A DNA stretch of 64,000 bases from Photobacterium marinum (GCF_000331515.1 NZ_AMZO01000020.1:186001-250000); one strand, 5' to 3'. Shown: positions 29,301-40,159, counted from the first letter of the stretch. The notes: generated by a model from the letters alone, not told the origin. Made by a program: numbers and translations.

Positions 29301-30032
29301 CTACTTATCGCGATTTTCTAGCGATTTTTCGACTGAGGATAAGATACCACGCAGAATATTCAGTTCTTGCTGTTCAGGCCGGGCTCGGGTAAATAGTCGA
29401 CGAAGCTTCGCCATTACCATTCCCGGGTGATTCTTATTTATAAATCGGGTCTGCCTGGTTACTTTTTCAAGGTGTTCATAGAACATTTCCAGCTCTTTAA
29501 CGCGAGGGTATTCTTCCACCTTGTTATCACCGGCATGCTTTTGCTGCTCCAAAAAAGCCATGCGAACCTCATAACTGACGGTCTGAACCGCCATAGCCAG
29601 GTTCAATGAACTATATTCTGGGTTGGCAGGAATATACACATGGCAGTGACATTTTTGCAGCTCTTCATTGGTCAGGCCGGTACGCTCACGACCAAACAGA
29701 ATTGCCACATTGTGACTACCCGCTTCTGCGATAGCCTTAATGCCACACTCACGAGGATCAAGTTGAGGCCACTCCAGAGTACGAGAACGTGCACTGGAAC
29801 CAACAACCAAGCCACAATCAGCAATCGCTTCATCCAGTGTTGCGACAATTTTAGCGTTTTCAACTATGTCTGCAGCACCTGCTGCTAAGGCATAGGACTT
29901 CTCATCAATTTCACAGGCTGGATCGACCAATACCAGATTTGTCAGCCCCATCACTTTCATAGCCCGAGCTGCCGAGCCGATATTGCCCGGATGAGACGTT
30001 CCTACCAGAACAACACTGATTTTATCTAACAT
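29301..30032 (-). CDS. trmJ: tRNA (cytidine/uridine-2'-O-)-methyltransferase TrmJ
   Basis: SPOUT-class methyltransferase that 2'-O-methylates residue 32 in the anticodon loop of several tRNAs. 243 residues: [18 protein letters not shown] at the N-terminus and the knot region with [14 protein letters not shown] and [11 protein letters not shown]. The C-terminal helical extension is present. Start ATG at 30032. It sits between iscR and divergent suhB, a conserved order. An extended -10-like TGATAAAAT lies near 30071-30079 on its strand. Confidence 0.95.
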   Translation of the reverse strand: MLDKISVVLVGTSHPGNIGSAARAMKVMGLTNLVLVDPACEIDEKSYALAAGAADIVENAKIVATLDEAIADCGLVVGSSARSRTLEWPQLDPRECGIKAIAEAGSHNVAILFGRERTGLTNEELQKCHCHVYIPANPEYSSLNLAMAVQTVSYEVRMAFLEQQKHAGDNKVEEYPRVKELEMFYEHLEKVTRQTRFINKNHPGMVMAKLRRLFTRARPEQQELNILRGILSSVEKSLENRDK

Positions 30033-30177
30033 GTAGTAGCTATTTTCCGATGAATTCTTAAAGCGCTAGGATTTTATCACAGCCTCCTCAAAAAGGTAGG
30101 AAACATGTAAAAACATTATATGTATGACTATAAAATCGACCACGCCGAAAAAATAACCACTTCCTTTTTGCCCTAGC

Positions 30178-30214
30178 TCTGATATACTCGCCGCCGCTTT
30201 TTAGTTCTTTAACA
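30178..30214 (+). promoter_or_regulatory. suhB promoter (-10) and boxA-like leader element
   Basis: An extended -10 (TGA-TATACT, hexamer 30183-30188) is followed by GTTCTTTAACA at 30204-30214, which closely resembles the rRNA antiterminator boxA core (CTCTTTAACA). The element ends 6 bases before GGGAAG of the ribosome-binding site. SuhB is itself a Nus-complex protein, and boxA-mediated autoregulation of suhB is known in E. coli. Confidence 0.65.
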
Positions 30215-30231
30215 TCCGTTGGGAAGATCCT

Positions 30232-31032
30232 ATGCATCCGATGCTTAATATCGCCATTCGTGCTGTACGAAAGGCTGGTGACCATGTCATTAAATCTCTA
30301 GAAAAACCTCAAGCAATTGAAGTTGCTAACAAAGGTAATGATGTTGTTACCAACATCGATCATGAAGCAGAAGCTATCATTATCGAGACTATCCTTAAGT
30401 CTTACCCTGATCACTGCATTATTGCAGCTGAAAGCGGTAACAAAGAAGGTAAAGACAAAGAGTGTCAATGGATCATCGACCCACTGGATGGCACCAAAAA
30501 CTTCGTTCGCGGTCTACCTCACTTCGCTATCTCTGTAGCCCTGCGCATGCGCGGCCGTACTGAGATTGCTGCGGTTTACGACCCGGCTCGTAACGAACTG
30601 TTCACTGCAACACGCGGCTCAGGCGCTCAGCTAAACAGCCAGCGTATCCGTGCTTCTCAGCCACGTGACCTGACAGGTACAACTCTGGCTACAGCTCTTC
30701 CATTTGCTGCTAAACAGCACTCTGAAAGCTATATTAAGATCCTGAACGCACTGTTTGTTGAGTGTGACGACATGCGCCAGTCTGGCTCTACTGCTCTGGA
30801 TCTTTGCTACGTTGCTGCTGGCCGTGTAGACGGTGCATTCAAGCTAGGTCAGAAGCCTTGGGAAATTGCAGCTGGTGAACTGATCGCTCGTGAAGCTGGT
30901 GCTATCTGTACTGACTTTACCGGTAACACTAACTACATGGCTTCTGGCAACATCGTTGCTGGTAACGCTCGCGTAGTTAAACCAATGCTGGCGAAAATCC
31001 GTGAAAACGGTAGCGAAGCACTGACTAAGTAA
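30232..31032 (+). CDS. suhB: Inositol-1-monophosphatase family protein / Nus factor SuhB
   Basis: 266 residues with the metal-dependent phosphatase motifs of the family: DPLDGTKNF and, near the C-terminus, KPWEIAAGELIAREAG. In E. coli SuhB acts mainly as a component of the Nus antitermination complex on rRNA operons, besides hydrolysing inositol phosphate. Codon use is strongly biased to preferred codons, more than in the neighbours, indicating high expression. Start ATG at 30232 with GGGAAGA upstream. Ends at an intrinsic terminator. Confidence 0.96.
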   Translation: MHPMLNIAIRAVRKAGDHVIKSLEKPQAIEVANKGNDVVTNIDHEAEAIIIETILKSYPDHCIIAAESGNKEGKDKECQWIIDPLDGTKNFVRGLPHFAISVALRMRGRTEIAAVYDPARNELFTATRGSGAQLNSQRIRASQPRDLTGTTLATALPFAAKQHSESYIKILNALFVECDDMRQSGSTALDLCYVAAGRVDGAFKLGQKPWEIAAGELIAREAGAICTDFTGNTNYMASGNIVAGNARVVKPMLAKIRENGSEALTK

Positions 31033-31054
31033 TCGCTGATTACTCTGCCAGAAC

Positions 31055-31087
31055 AAAGCCCTGCCGGCTCAGCCAGCGGGGCTTTTT
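31055..31087 (+). terminator. Terminator of suhB
   Basis: AAAGCCCTGC (31055-31064) pairs with GCGGGGCTTT (31076-31085, one G-T wobble), followed by a T run to 31087. Confidence 0.88.
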
Positions 31088-31205
31088 GTTATCTATCGTT
31101 CTAATATTGCTTAAGCAATATCCCCTTCATGACGCCCTATGATACTGTATGTCTATTCAATAGACCGTCGTCTATGTCTCAACATTATCAATAGGTACCA
31201 CAATA

Positions 31206-31895
31206 ATGCTTTCTGTAAAAAAGCGCGTTTTTCCCTTTTATGCACTATTCACACTCTCAGCCATGCTGGTTGGCGGATGCAGCAAACACTATGAAACCGT
31301 AAAAGAAATCCCGTTTGCCGATGAAAACTTTCGTGCCTGTGTATTAAAAACAGGCGAAGTCTACCCGGAAGATATCGTCGAGTTGGACTGCCGGGACAGC
31401 AATATCCACTCAGCCAATGAAGTTCAGTACTTTGAAAACCTGCGCGAACTGACACTAAGTAGTAACGATCTGGAAGAGCTGGACCTGTCTAACAACCCGG
31501 AGCTTAGGGTGCTGAACCTTAGCAATAATGAACTACACACTCTGGATTTGTCGGAAAACGAAATCATTCGAGAAGTACAGTTGAATAACAACGAGCTGGA
31601 AAGCATTGTACTTGGCGAACAAAGTAAGCTGGAAAAGCTGGATCTGAACTCTAACAATCTGGAAAAACTGAATGTCACAGAGCTGCCAAATCTGAAAGGC
31701 CTGTTCGTTGCGTACAATGAGCTGACTCAGCTGGATATCTCCAAAAACCCTAAGCTGGCAGAACTGAATGTAATGAAAAACCAACTGGAAAGCCTGGATC
31801 TTTCAAACAATAAAAGGCTGACAATGCTTCAGGAGAAAGGCAATAAAATGAACGGCGGTAAACAACGCCCGGCCAGCGAGTGGTCATCTCGCTAA
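31206..31895 (+). CDS. Leucine-rich-repeat lipoprotein
   Basis: 229 residues. A signal peptide ends in the lipobox-like VGGC (Cys25). From residue 79 to 204 there are six uninterrupted repeats of exactly 21 residues, each made of two half-units of the form LxxLxLxxN-xLxxLDLSxNPx, so the protein should form a short LRR solenoid. The segment before the repeats has three Cys (44, 62 and the lipid Cys), possibly one disulfide. It likely sits on a membrane facing the periplasm or outside and binds a protein or glycan. I recognise no named homologue and no operon partner; it lies alone between suhB and secF, each side closed by a terminator. Confidence 0.8.
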   Translation: MLSVKKRVFPFYALFTLSAMLVGGCSKHYETVKEIPFADENFRACVLKTGEVYPEDIVELDCRDSNIHSANEVQYFENLRELTLSSNDLEELDLSNNPELRVLNLSNNELHTLDLSENEIIREVQLNNNELESIVLGEQSKLEKLDLNSNNLEKLNVTELPNLKGLFVAYNELTQLDISKNPKLAELNVMKNQLESLDLSNNKRLTMLQEKGNKMNGGKQRPASEWSSR

Positions 31896-31911
31896 ATCAC
31901 ATAAAACAGAA

Positions 31912-31946
31912 CAAAAAAAAACGGAGCCATGTGGCTCCGTTTTTTA
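31912..31946. terminator. Bidirectional terminator, LRR lipoprotein / secF
   Basis: ACGGAGCC/GGCTCCGT hairpin (31921-31940) flanked by an A run to the left and a T run to the right; serves both convergent genes. Confidence 0.92.
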
Positions 31947-31965
31947 TTAAAGTTCTGATGCCGAC

Positions 31966-32913
31966 TTAAGGCATTGCATCGAACTCTTCACCTTCTTTGT
32001 CTACCTGCGGCGGCATCAGGTGCTCACGGGTAATACCCAGTTTCAGCGCCAGAGCAGAAGCCACGTAGATAGATGAGTAAGTACCAACAGTGATACCAAT
32101 CAGCAATGCAGCAGCAAAGCCGTGGATCATACTACCGCCCTTCAGGAACAGGGCAATAACCACGAACAATGTGGTTGCAGACGTGATCAGGGTACGACTC
32201 AGAGTCTGAGTAATTGAGCTGTTCATGATCTCAGCCGGCTCACCCTTACGCATCTTACGGAAGTTTTCACGGATACGGTCGAATACAACGATGGTATCGT
32301 TGAGCGAGTAACCAACAACCGTCAGCAGGGCTGCCACAATCGTCAGGTCGATTTCGATCTGAGTGAACGAGAAGATACCGATTGTAATGATAACGTCGTG
32401 CGCCAGTGCCATAACCGCACCAGCAGCCAAACGCCACTCGAATCGAATCGATACGTACATCAGGATACAGATCAACGATACCAGAATTGCCAGACCACCA
32501 GCTTCAGCCAGTTCGTCACCCACATTCGGGCCAACAAACTCGATACGACGCATTTCAACGTTCTGGCCGGTACCGACTTTCAGGGCGTCGATGATCTGGT
32601 TGCCCAGCTTCTCACCCTTCATGTCTTCACGTGGCTGCAGGCGAACCATAACGTCACGTGCTGTACCGAAGTTCTGTACAATCGCATCACCAAAACCGGC
32701 CACTTCCAGTGACTCACGGATTTGTTTCAGATCAGCCGGCTGTTCAAAGCCCACTTCGATCAAAGTACCACCGGTAAAGTCCAGACCCCAGTTTAGTTTC
32801 TGAGTCGACACGGTAGCGATAGCCGCAACAATCATAATTGCCGAAAGCAGGAAAGCCCCTTTCGACCAACGCATAAAGTCGATCACTTTATCCGCTTTCA
32901 ATATTTGAAACAT
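31966..32913 (-). CDS. secF: Protein translocase subunit SecF
   Basis: Inner-membrane RND-type protein that with SecD uses the proton-motive force to complete protein export through SecYEG. 315 residues: first membrane segment near 18-36, a periplasmic P4 domain with the start motif GLDFTGGT, then five membrane segments with the conserved VVGYSLNDTIVVFDRIREN. Start ATG at 32913, 12 bases after secD. Confidence 0.97.
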   Translation of the reverse strand: MFQILKADKVIDFMRWSKGAFLLSAIMIVAAIATVSTQKLNWGLDFTGGTLIEVGFEQPADLKQIRESLEVAGFGDAIVQNFGTARDVMVRLQPREDMKGEKLGNQIIDALKVGTGQNVEMRRIEFVGPNVGDELAEAGGLAILVSLICILMYVSIRFEWRLAAGAVMALAHDVIITIGIFSFTQIEIDLTIVAALLTVVGYSLNDTIVVFDRIRENFRKMRKGEPAEIMNSSITQTLSRTLITSATTLFVVIALFLKGGSMIHGFAAALLIGITVGTYSSIYVASALALKLGITREHLMPPQVDKEGEEFDAMP

Positions 32914-32925
32914 TTCAGCGTCTCC

Positions 32926-34779
32926 TTAGATCGACAGTTTATCTACGCGCTTACCGCCGTAGATAAAGTTAACAACTGCACGGGTACCGACAATCGCAGT
33001 AAACATTGATGTCAGGATACCGATCGACAGCGTTACCGCGAAGCCTTTGATTGCGCCCGTACCCACCGCAAACAGGATGATTGCAGTGATCAGCGTAGTG
33101 ATGTTGGCATCGGCAATGGTACTGAATGCGTTCGCGTAACCTTGCTGAATCGCATGCTGAGGACTGCGGCCCTCACGAAGCTCTTCACGGATACGCTCGA
33201 AGATCAGTACGTTGGCATCGACTGCCATACCTACCGTCAGTACGATACCGGCAATACCCGGCAGGGTCATGGTTGCGCCAGGCACCATAGACATCACACC
33301 GATGATCAGAATCAGGTTCATACCCAGAGCCATATTGGCAATCAGGCCGAACTTACGGTAGTAAACCAGGGTAAACAACATTACCGCGATCATGCCCCAG
33401 ATACAGGCCTGAATACCCATGTCGATATTCTGCTGCCCCATAGAAGGACCAATGGTACGTTCTTCAACGATTGAAATCGGAGCAATCAGCGCACCGGCAC
33501 GCAGTAGCAGCGCCAGGTTGTGAGCTTCAGCCTGAGAGTCGATACCGGTAATACGGAAGTTACGGCCCAGAGCTGTCTGAATCGTTGCCTGGTTAATCAC
33601 TTCTTCGTGTTTTTCCAGGAGCACTTTACCGTTAGGATCGCGTTCGCCACTGTCTTTGTATTCAGTGAAGACCGTTGCCATCAACTTACCCACGTTGTTA
33701 CGTGAGAAGGCTGTCATCTTGCTGCCGCCTTCGCTGTCCAGCGAGATATTTACCTGCGGACGACCGTATTCATCGGCACTTGAGCTTGCATCTGTGATGT
33801 GAGCACCAGACAGGATCACACGCTTCTTCAGTACAACCGGACGCTGGTCACGAGTGAATTTCACTTCGCTGCCCGGTGGTACACGGCCAGAAGCCGCTGC
33901 TGCCAAGTCTGCAGCGCTGTCTACTTCACGGAATTCCAATGTTGCGGTTGCACCCAGAATTTCTTTCGCACGAGCTGTATCCTGAACACCCGGCAGCTCA
34001 ACCACGATACGGTTGGCGCCCTGGCGCTGAACCAATGGCTCGGCAACACCCAGTTCGTTAACACGGTTACGAAGGATGGTAATGTTCTGGTCTACCGCAT
34101 AGTTGCGAATTTCTTTCAGACGAGCATCGGTAAACTGTGCAGACAGAATGAAGCGACCGTTGCTGTCATTGTCGGTAAACAGCATGTCCGGGTGAAGCTT
34201 AACAAGTGCAGCTTTAGCTTGTGACAACTGCTCGGCATTACGCAGGCGAACTTCAACGGTAGAATCCGTTTTGCTGATCGCACGGTAGCGGATTTTCGCC
34301 TCACGCAATTCAGTACGGAAAGTTTCTTCCTGCTGACCCAGAAGCTTGTCCATCGCGGCGTCCATATCAACTTCCATCAGGAAGTGCACACCACCACGCA
34401 GGTCAAGACCCAGTTTCATTGGTGTTGCGCCGATAGATTCCAGCCAGTCAGGAGTTGAAGCAGCCAGGTTAAGAGCAACAACGTAGTCGTCGCCAAGCTG
34501 TTCATTAAGAATATCGCGGGCACTGATTTGCGTATCAGTATCGTTAAAGCGGACCAGTACAGTACCGTTTTCGAAAGCGACAGATTTGTAAGAGATGTGA
34601 TTTTGTTTTAAATCTTCGGTGACAGCATCCAGCGCAGCCATATCTACCGAGGCGCCACGCGCCCCGGAGATTTGAATTGCCGGATCTTCACCGTAAACAT
34701 TGGGAAGTGCGTAAAGCAAACCGATGATCAGTGCAAACACCACCATCAGGTTCTTCCACAAAGGATAACGGTTTAACAC
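32926..34779 (-). CDS. secD: Protein translocase subunit SecD
   Basis: 617 residues: one N-terminal membrane segment (about 9-27), a large periplasmic region (P1 head and base, with [15 protein letters not shown]), then five C-terminal membrane segments with [17 protein letters not shown]. Together with SecF and YajC it forms the SecDF-YajC accessory complex of the translocon. Start ATG at 34779, 25 bases after yajC. Confidence 0.97.
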   Translation of the reverse strand: MLNRYPLWKNLMVVFALIIGLLYALPNVYGEDPAIQISGARGASVDMAALDAVTEDLKQNHISYKSVAFENGTVLVRFNDTDTQISARDILNEQLGDDYVVALNLAASTPDWLESIGATPMKLGLDLRGGVHFLMEVDMDAAMDKLLGQQEETFRTELREAKIRYRAISKTDSTVEVRLRNAEQLSQAKAALVKLHPDMLFTDNDSNGRFILSAQFTDARLKEIRNYAVDQNITILRNRVNELGVAEPLVQRQGANRIVVELPGVQDTARAKEILGATATLEFREVDSAADLAAAASGRVPPGSEVKFTRDQRPVVLKKRVILSGAHITDASSSADEYGRPQVNISLDSEGGSKMTAFSRNNVGKLMATVFTEYKDSGERDPNGKVLLEKHEEVINQATIQTALGRNFRITGIDSQAEAHNLALLLRAGALIAPISIVEERTIGPSMGQQNIDMGIQACIWGMIAVMLFTLVYYRKFGLIANMALGMNLILIIGVMSMVPGATMTLPGIAGIVLTVGMAVDANVLIFERIREELREGRSPQHAIQQGYANAFSTIADANITTLITAIILFAVGTGAIKGFAVTLSIGILTSMFTAIVGTRAVVNFIYGGKRVDKLSI

Positions 34780-34804
34780 TGCTATGATCCTTCAGAGCAA
34801 ATTT

Positions 34805-35137
34805 TTACAGAGATTTCATTGTGCCTTTAGGCAAAACAGCAGAAACGAAATCTTTCTTGATAGTAACTTCATTAGTGTCATTCAGAGCGATCACAATGTA
34901 GTCGTTATCTTCAGAAATCTTAGAGATTTTACCAACCAGACCACCGTTAGTTAGCACTTCATCACCTTTTGACATCGAAGACATCAGGTTCTTGTGCTCT
35001 TTAACGCGTTTGGCCTGTGGACGATAAATCATGAAGTAAAAAATTACAGCGAACAGGCCAAGCATGATGAAAAGCTGCATGCTGCCACCCTGTGGTGCGC
35101 CTTCAGCTGCTGCGTGTGCTTGAGAAATAAGACTCAT
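34805..35137 (-). CDS. yajC: Sec translocon accessory subunit YajC
   Basis: 110-residue single-pass membrane protein: membrane segment about residues 19-38 (MQLFIMLGLFAVIFYFMIY), then RPQAKRVKEHKNLMSSMSKGDEV, the family hallmark. It joins SecDF. Lies 16 bases after tgt and 25 before secD in the conserved tgt-yajC-secDF order. Confidence 0.97.
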   Translation of the reverse strand: MSLISQAHAAAEGAPQGGSMQLFIMLGLFAVIFYFMIYRPQAKRVKEHKNLMSSMSKGDEVLTNGGLVGKISKISEDNDYIVIALNDTNEVTIKKDFVSAVLPKGTMKSL

Positions 35138-35153
35138 TTACTAACGTCCTCGT

Positions 35154-36317
<1,164 letters not shown>

Positions 36318-36454
36318 TTACACTCAGTACAAAAGGCCAGTTGCCTGATGTACGCTTTTCTCGCCACGCTTAACAAGCCTAGCGGAAGAAACTCAAACTG
36401 TGGCATAACGTATTTCGTTCATACCACTTTTTTATCTGTACTATAAAGCCGACA

Positions 36455-36483
36455 AAGGCTGCAATTTTAACAAAAGCAGCCTT
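36455..36483 (-). terminator. Hairpin after queA
   Basis: AAGGCTGC (36455-36462) pairs with GCAGCCTT (36476-36483) across a 13-base loop, 32 bases after the queA stop. The tail is not T-rich, so this is only a possible terminator. Confidence 0.4.
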
Positions 36484-36515
36484 AAGAGACACTGACTTAG
36501 CAATCTAAGTTCAAT

Positions 36516-37571
36516 TTACTTCGTTTTGCGGGTAACAAACATCGAATCACCATAGCTGAAGAAGCGATATTTATTCTCTACCGCCTGACGATAGGCATTC
36601 ATAGTGTGTTCGTAACCGGCAAAGGCACTGACCAGCATGATCAGTGTTGATTCCGGCAGGTGGAAGTTAGTTACCAGCACATCCACTAGCTGGAATTCAT
36701 AGCCAGGGAAGATGAAGATATCGGTATCACCGAAGAACGGCTTCAGCTCAGTACCTTTTTTCACAGCATCCTGTGCAGCACTTTCCAGTGAACGAACCGA
36801 CGTCGTACCTACTGCGATAACGCGGCCACCGCTGGATTTAGTTTCATTAATCGCCGCAACTACTTCTTCTGGTACTTCAACATACTCAGCGTGCATGTGG
36901 TGATCTTCAATGCTGTCGACACGAACCGGCTGGAATGTACCGGCACCAACGTGCAGGGTAACAAACGCAAACGAAGCGCCTTTAGCCTTAATCGCGGCCA
37001 GGATTTCTTCGTCGAAGTGCAGACCGGCAGTAGGAGCTGCAACCGCGCCTGGCTTAGCATTGTAGACTGTCTGGTAGCGCTCTTTGTCGGCATCTTCATC
37101 CGGACGGTCAATATAAGGAGGAAGCGGCATGTGGCCAACATCTTCCAGAATTTCCAGCACGGTTTTGTCACTGTTGAAGCGAATTTCAAACAGCGCATCA
37201 TGACGAGCTACCATCTCTGCCTGATATTCATCATTTTCACCCAACAGCAGCTCTGTGCCCGGCTTAGGTGATTTTGAACACCGAACGTGAGCCAGAATGC
37301 TCTTGTCATCCAGCATACGCTCTACAAGCACTTCTAATTTACCGCCTGAAGCCTTACGGCCAAAAATACGCGCTGGGATCACTCGGGTGTTGTTGAACAC
37401 CAGCAGATCGCCAGGCTGAACCAGATCAAGAATGTCTTTAAAGCCTTTGTGCTGCACCTCACCGGTGTCACCGGTCAGCTGAAGCAAACGGCTGGCAGTA
37501 CGCTCAGGTTGCGGATAACGAGCAATCAGCTCATCTGGAAGGTCAAAGTGGAAATCAGAAACTTGCATCAT
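36516..37571 (-). CDS. queA: S-adenosylmethionine:tRNA ribosyltransferase-isomerase
   Basis: Converts preQ1 in tRNA to epoxyqueuosine using the ribosyl group of SAM. 351 residues (350 from the second ATG): recognisable [55 protein letters not shown] and [14 protein letters not shown]. Two adjacent ATG codons (37571, 37568) can start it; AGGG lies at usable distance from both. A good promoter precedes it. Confidence 0.97.
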   Translation of the reverse strand: MMQVSDFHFDLPDELIARYPQPERTASRLLQLTGDTGEVQHKGFKDILDLVQPGDLLVFNNTRVIPARIFGRKASGGKLEVLVERMLDDKSILAHVRCSKSPKPGTELLLGENDEYQAEMVARHDALFEIRFNSDKTVLEILEDVGHMPLPPYIDRPDEDADKERYQTVYNAKPGAVAAPTAGLHFDEEILAAIKAKGASFAFVTLHVGAGTFQPVRVDSIEDHHMHAEYVEVPEEVVAAINETKSSGGRVIAVGTTSVRSLESAAQDAVKKGTELKPFFGDTDIFIFPGYEFQLVDVLVTNFHLPESTLIMLVSAFAGYEHTMNAYRQAVENKYRFFSYGDSMFVTRKTK

Positions 37572-37598
37572 TCGGGCCCTAAATTACAGCAGGCAGCT

Positions 37599-37626
37599 AG
37601 TATATGCTGCCTTACTGCAATATCAA
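37599..37626 (-). promoter_or_regulatory. Candidate queA promoter
   Basis: On the minus strand TTGATA (37626-37621), a 16-base spacer and TATACT (37604-37599). The -10 lies in the loop of an AGGCAGC/GCTGCCT inverted repeat (37591-37612), which could also be the tail hairpin of the protease gene. Confidence 0.55.
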
Positions 37627-37664
37627 GAAAAGATGGTTTCTGATTGATGAGGAAACGATAAGCA

Positions 37665-38816
37665 TCAGACGATAGATATAATACGCCGACGCCAATAACC
37701 AACAACTAGCAAACCCAGCATACCACCTCCACCGATATACCCCCCATCTCCATCACCGGAGTTTGGCGTCACATTACCACCGGAGCCGAGCCCTTCTCCG
37801 GCATTGCTGTAATCACGGGTAAATGGATTCGATGCGAAAATCGAGGTTGGTTGAGTATTAACGGCCGCACCGACTTCCTGCTCAATCCAGCTTTGGTAGT
37901 TAGCAACTTCGGTGTAAACACCGGGCAAAATGCCAGCACACCCATTACCAAAACTAACCAGGCCAACTAAGCGCAGCCCGAAATCACTATCACTGGAAGC
38001 CTGTGGGTCTTGCCAGACTAACGGCCCACCAGAATCCCCAAAACAACTATCCCTTCCCAAAGTAGGGGAAACAGATCCGGCGCAAAGAAAAATCGGATAA
38101 TCCAACGGACTCATATTAGAGCCCCACTGGGCATCGCAAGCGATATCAGGTACGCCGGAAAGTACAGTTTGTCTCAATCGGGTACTGCCAGAGCTGGTAT
38201 TATTCGGATCAGTCGCCCCCCATCCGGAAACCAGCAAGTTTGGTTCACGTTCAGAATTGGCAACCCAACCAAGATCAAACGCGTTATCAACTCGATTCTG
38301 CGTTGCGCTATCTGTCATTTTTATAGGTATTGCCGTACTCGGCAAAGATGTCGCCAGTTTCAGGATTGCGATGTCGTTAGCGAAACGGGCTGAATTGTAA
38401 GAAGGGTGAATCACAAACTCACTAACATCGATAGCATTGAAAGAACTAAAACTGAACAGACTAACGCCCCCCGCCCAGACTTTGATATTTTGCGTCGTCA
38501 CTGTATCTGAACCATTTCGCAAACAGTGTGCCGCGGTTAATACAACATCCTGACTTATGACCACTCCACCACAAACAAAGGTACTCTGACCGCCGTTTCC
38601 ATTAGGAAAAGTCATATTGAGATAGGCTTGCCAGGGGATCTCATTCGCAGACGAATCAATACCACCAATAATTTTCGGTGTCACACTACTTAACATCACA
38701 TTAGAGGCATTTAACTGGCCTGAAGGGAGTTCATCCTCAGCAGCAGCGAAAGGAACCGCAAGGAAAGAGAACCATATTGATAATGAGAACAACAACCGAA
38801 ACAGTAACTTACACAT
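37665..38816 (-). CDS. Secreted trypsin-like serine protease with GlyGly-CTERM sorting tail
   Basis: 383-residue S1 family protease. Signal peptide of about 26 residues (…VPFAAA), pro-segment ending at K48 before IIGG (expected activation site), catalytic triad H97 (TAAHC), D148 (NDIAI) and S262 (GDSGGP). D256, six residues before the Ser, is the trypsin position 189, predicting cleavage after Arg/Lys. The C-terminus has the three-part GlyGly-CTERM signal: a Gly-rich stretch (GGYIGGGG), a hydrophobic span and a basic end (YWRRR). Such proteins, like Vibrio VesB/VesC, are exported by type II secretion and processed by rhombosortase. The ATG at 38816 has GAGGG upstream; an earlier ATG (38846) lacks a ribosome-binding site. 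Confidence 0.92.
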   Translation of the reverse strand: MCKLLFRLLFSLSIWFSFLAVPFAAAEDELPSGQLNASNVMLSSVTPKIIGGIDSSANEIPWQAYLNMTFPNGNGGQSTFVCGGVVISQDVVLTAAHCLRNGSDTVTTQNIKVWAGGVSLFSFSSFNAIDVSEFVIHPSYNSARFANDIAILKLATSLPSTAIPIKMTDSATQNRVDNAFDLGWVANSEREPNLLVSGWGATDPNNTSSGSTRLRQTVLSGVPDIACDAQWGSNMSPLDYPIFLCAGSVSPTLGRDSCFGDSGGPLVWQDPQASSDSDFGLRLVGLVSFGNGCAGILPGVYTEVANYQSWIEQEVGAAVNTQPTSIFASNPFTRDYSNAGEGLGSGGNVTPNSGDGDGGYIGGGGMLGLLVVGYWRRRIISIV

Positions 38817-39033
38817 CAAGTCATACCCTCTGGGAATGTTGTACATTGATTATACGACACATCCTCAGAATTAACCGGAAACAAACAAAAATGAAACAGA
38901 ATAACAACTGGTAAAAATTTTGATTCCGGTCATATGTAGTCAGCGCAAGATTAGCTACATTCAAATTGCAGTGAGATGAAATAAGTGAGTGAACAATAAA
39001 TGGATTAATTCAGCAGTCGCTACGGAGGTTTAT

Positions 39034-39498
39034 ATGTTTACAGTTGCTGACATGATGACACCGCATCCGCATACCCTAACCTCAACCCAAACTTTGGCTG
39101 ACGCAAAGAAGCTCATGGAAGACAAAGGAATACACCACGTTCCCGTTACAGATAAAGACAACCACTTAGTTGGCCTGGTCAGCCAGCGAGATATCCTTTC
39201 CGCGCAGGAATCCAGCCTGGAACAGGTACATAAGTCTACCTTTATCTCAGCTCTGGATATTCCGCTGGAACAATGCATGCACCGCAGCCTATTCAGTGTT
39301 GAGCCCAAAGCAGGCCTGAAGGAAGCCGCCCTTTACATGCAGAAGCATAAAATCGGTTGTTTGCCTGTACTACTACACAACAAACTGGTCGGGATAATTA
39401 CCGATTCGGATTTTGTCGCAATCGCAATTAACTTGTTGGAAATTCAGGAAGAAGTGGAGCCGACAGAAACAGAAAGCAATGAAACAGGTTTATATTAG
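39034..39498 (+). CDS. CBS-domain-pair protein
   Basis: 154 residues made of two CBS domains (about 1-60 and 75-140) and an acidic tail. Each carries the usual core (ADMMTPHPHTL, GLVSQRDIL; EQCMHRSLFSVEP, GIITDSDFVAI). Such pairs bind adenosyl nucleotides and act as energy or nucleotide sensors, but no catalytic partner is fused here. I start at 39034, where GGAGG lies eight bases upstream; the frame is open from 38989. It is followed after six bases by acpH, so they are likely co-transcribed. Confidence 0.87.
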   Translation: MFTVADMMTPHPHTLTSTQTLADAKKLMEDKGIHHVPVTDKDNHLVGLVSQRDILSAQESSLEQVHKSTFISALDIPLEQCMHRSLFSVEPKAGLKEAALYMQKHKIGCLPVLLHNKLVGIITDSDFVAIAINLLEIQEEVEPTETESNETGLY

Positions 39499-39504
39499 TA
39501 ATTC

Positions 39505-40089
39505 ATGAATTTTCTGGCACACCTGCACCTTGCCGATCGCTGCCAAAGCCATCTGGCGGGTAATTTACTGGCTGATTTTGTCCGGGGGGATCCTTATGCG
39601 CGCTATGAGCGTCCGGTCGCTGACGGAATCAAGCTACATCGCTTTGTTGACAGCTACATTGATGCCATGCCGGAAGTCCTCTGCTGCCGGCAGCGGTTTT
39701 CACCGGAAACACGAAGGGTTAGCGGCATTGCGCTTGATATCACATGGGATCACTTTCTGGCTAAACACTGGGAGCACTACCACCACCAGCCATTAACCGT
39801 CTTTGTCGAGCAGGCACAAAACCAGGTAGAACAATTTCAGGACAACCTGCCTGACAGCTACCGCCAGACAATGGCAAGAATGTGGCAATACCAGTGGCTA
39901 TTACAGTACAGAGAACGCACAACTATCACCACGGCACTGGAGCGAATGGCGCAACGACGTCCGAAGCTGTACCAGCTGGCTAACTGCCCGCCGTTTATCG
40001 CACAGCATTACGACTTCTTCGAACAACAGTTTGCAGCCCTTTACCCGCAAATTATTAAGGCAGCCGAAGCTTTTCGCTCACAGCAATAA
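39505..40089 (+). CDS. acpH: Acyl carrier protein phosphodiesterase
   Basis: 194 residues, matching E. coli AcpH from the start (MNFLAHLHLA, GNLLADFVRG, ETRRVSGIALDITWDHFLAKHW). It hydrolyses the 4'-phosphopantetheine arm from holo-ACP, giving apo-ACP. The conserved His/Asp residues of this HD-like metallophosphodiesterase fold are present. In E. coli acpH is next to queA; here the protease and CBS genes lie between them. Confidence 0.92.
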   Translation: MNFLAHLHLADRCQSHLAGNLLADFVRGDPYARYERPVADGIKLHRFVDSYIDAMPEVLCCRQRFSPETRRVSGIALDITWDHFLAKHWEHYHHQPLTVFVEQAQNQVEQFQDNLPDSYRQTMARMWQYQWLLQYRERTTITTALERMAQRRPKLYQLANCPPFIAQHYDFFEQQFAALYPQIIKAAEAFRSQQ

Positions 40090-40140
40090 AATCATTCTTT
40101 GCATATAAACAACCACTTCTACAGCCCCAAAATAAAAGAA

Positions 40141-40159
40141 GGGAGCGCATTGCGCTCCC
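40141..40159 (-). terminator. Terminator of aceA
   Basis: GGGAGCGC/GCGCTCCC stem with a 3-base loop; in the aceA direction it is followed by TTCTTTTATTTT. It is 91 bases after the aceA stop. Confidence 0.8.
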
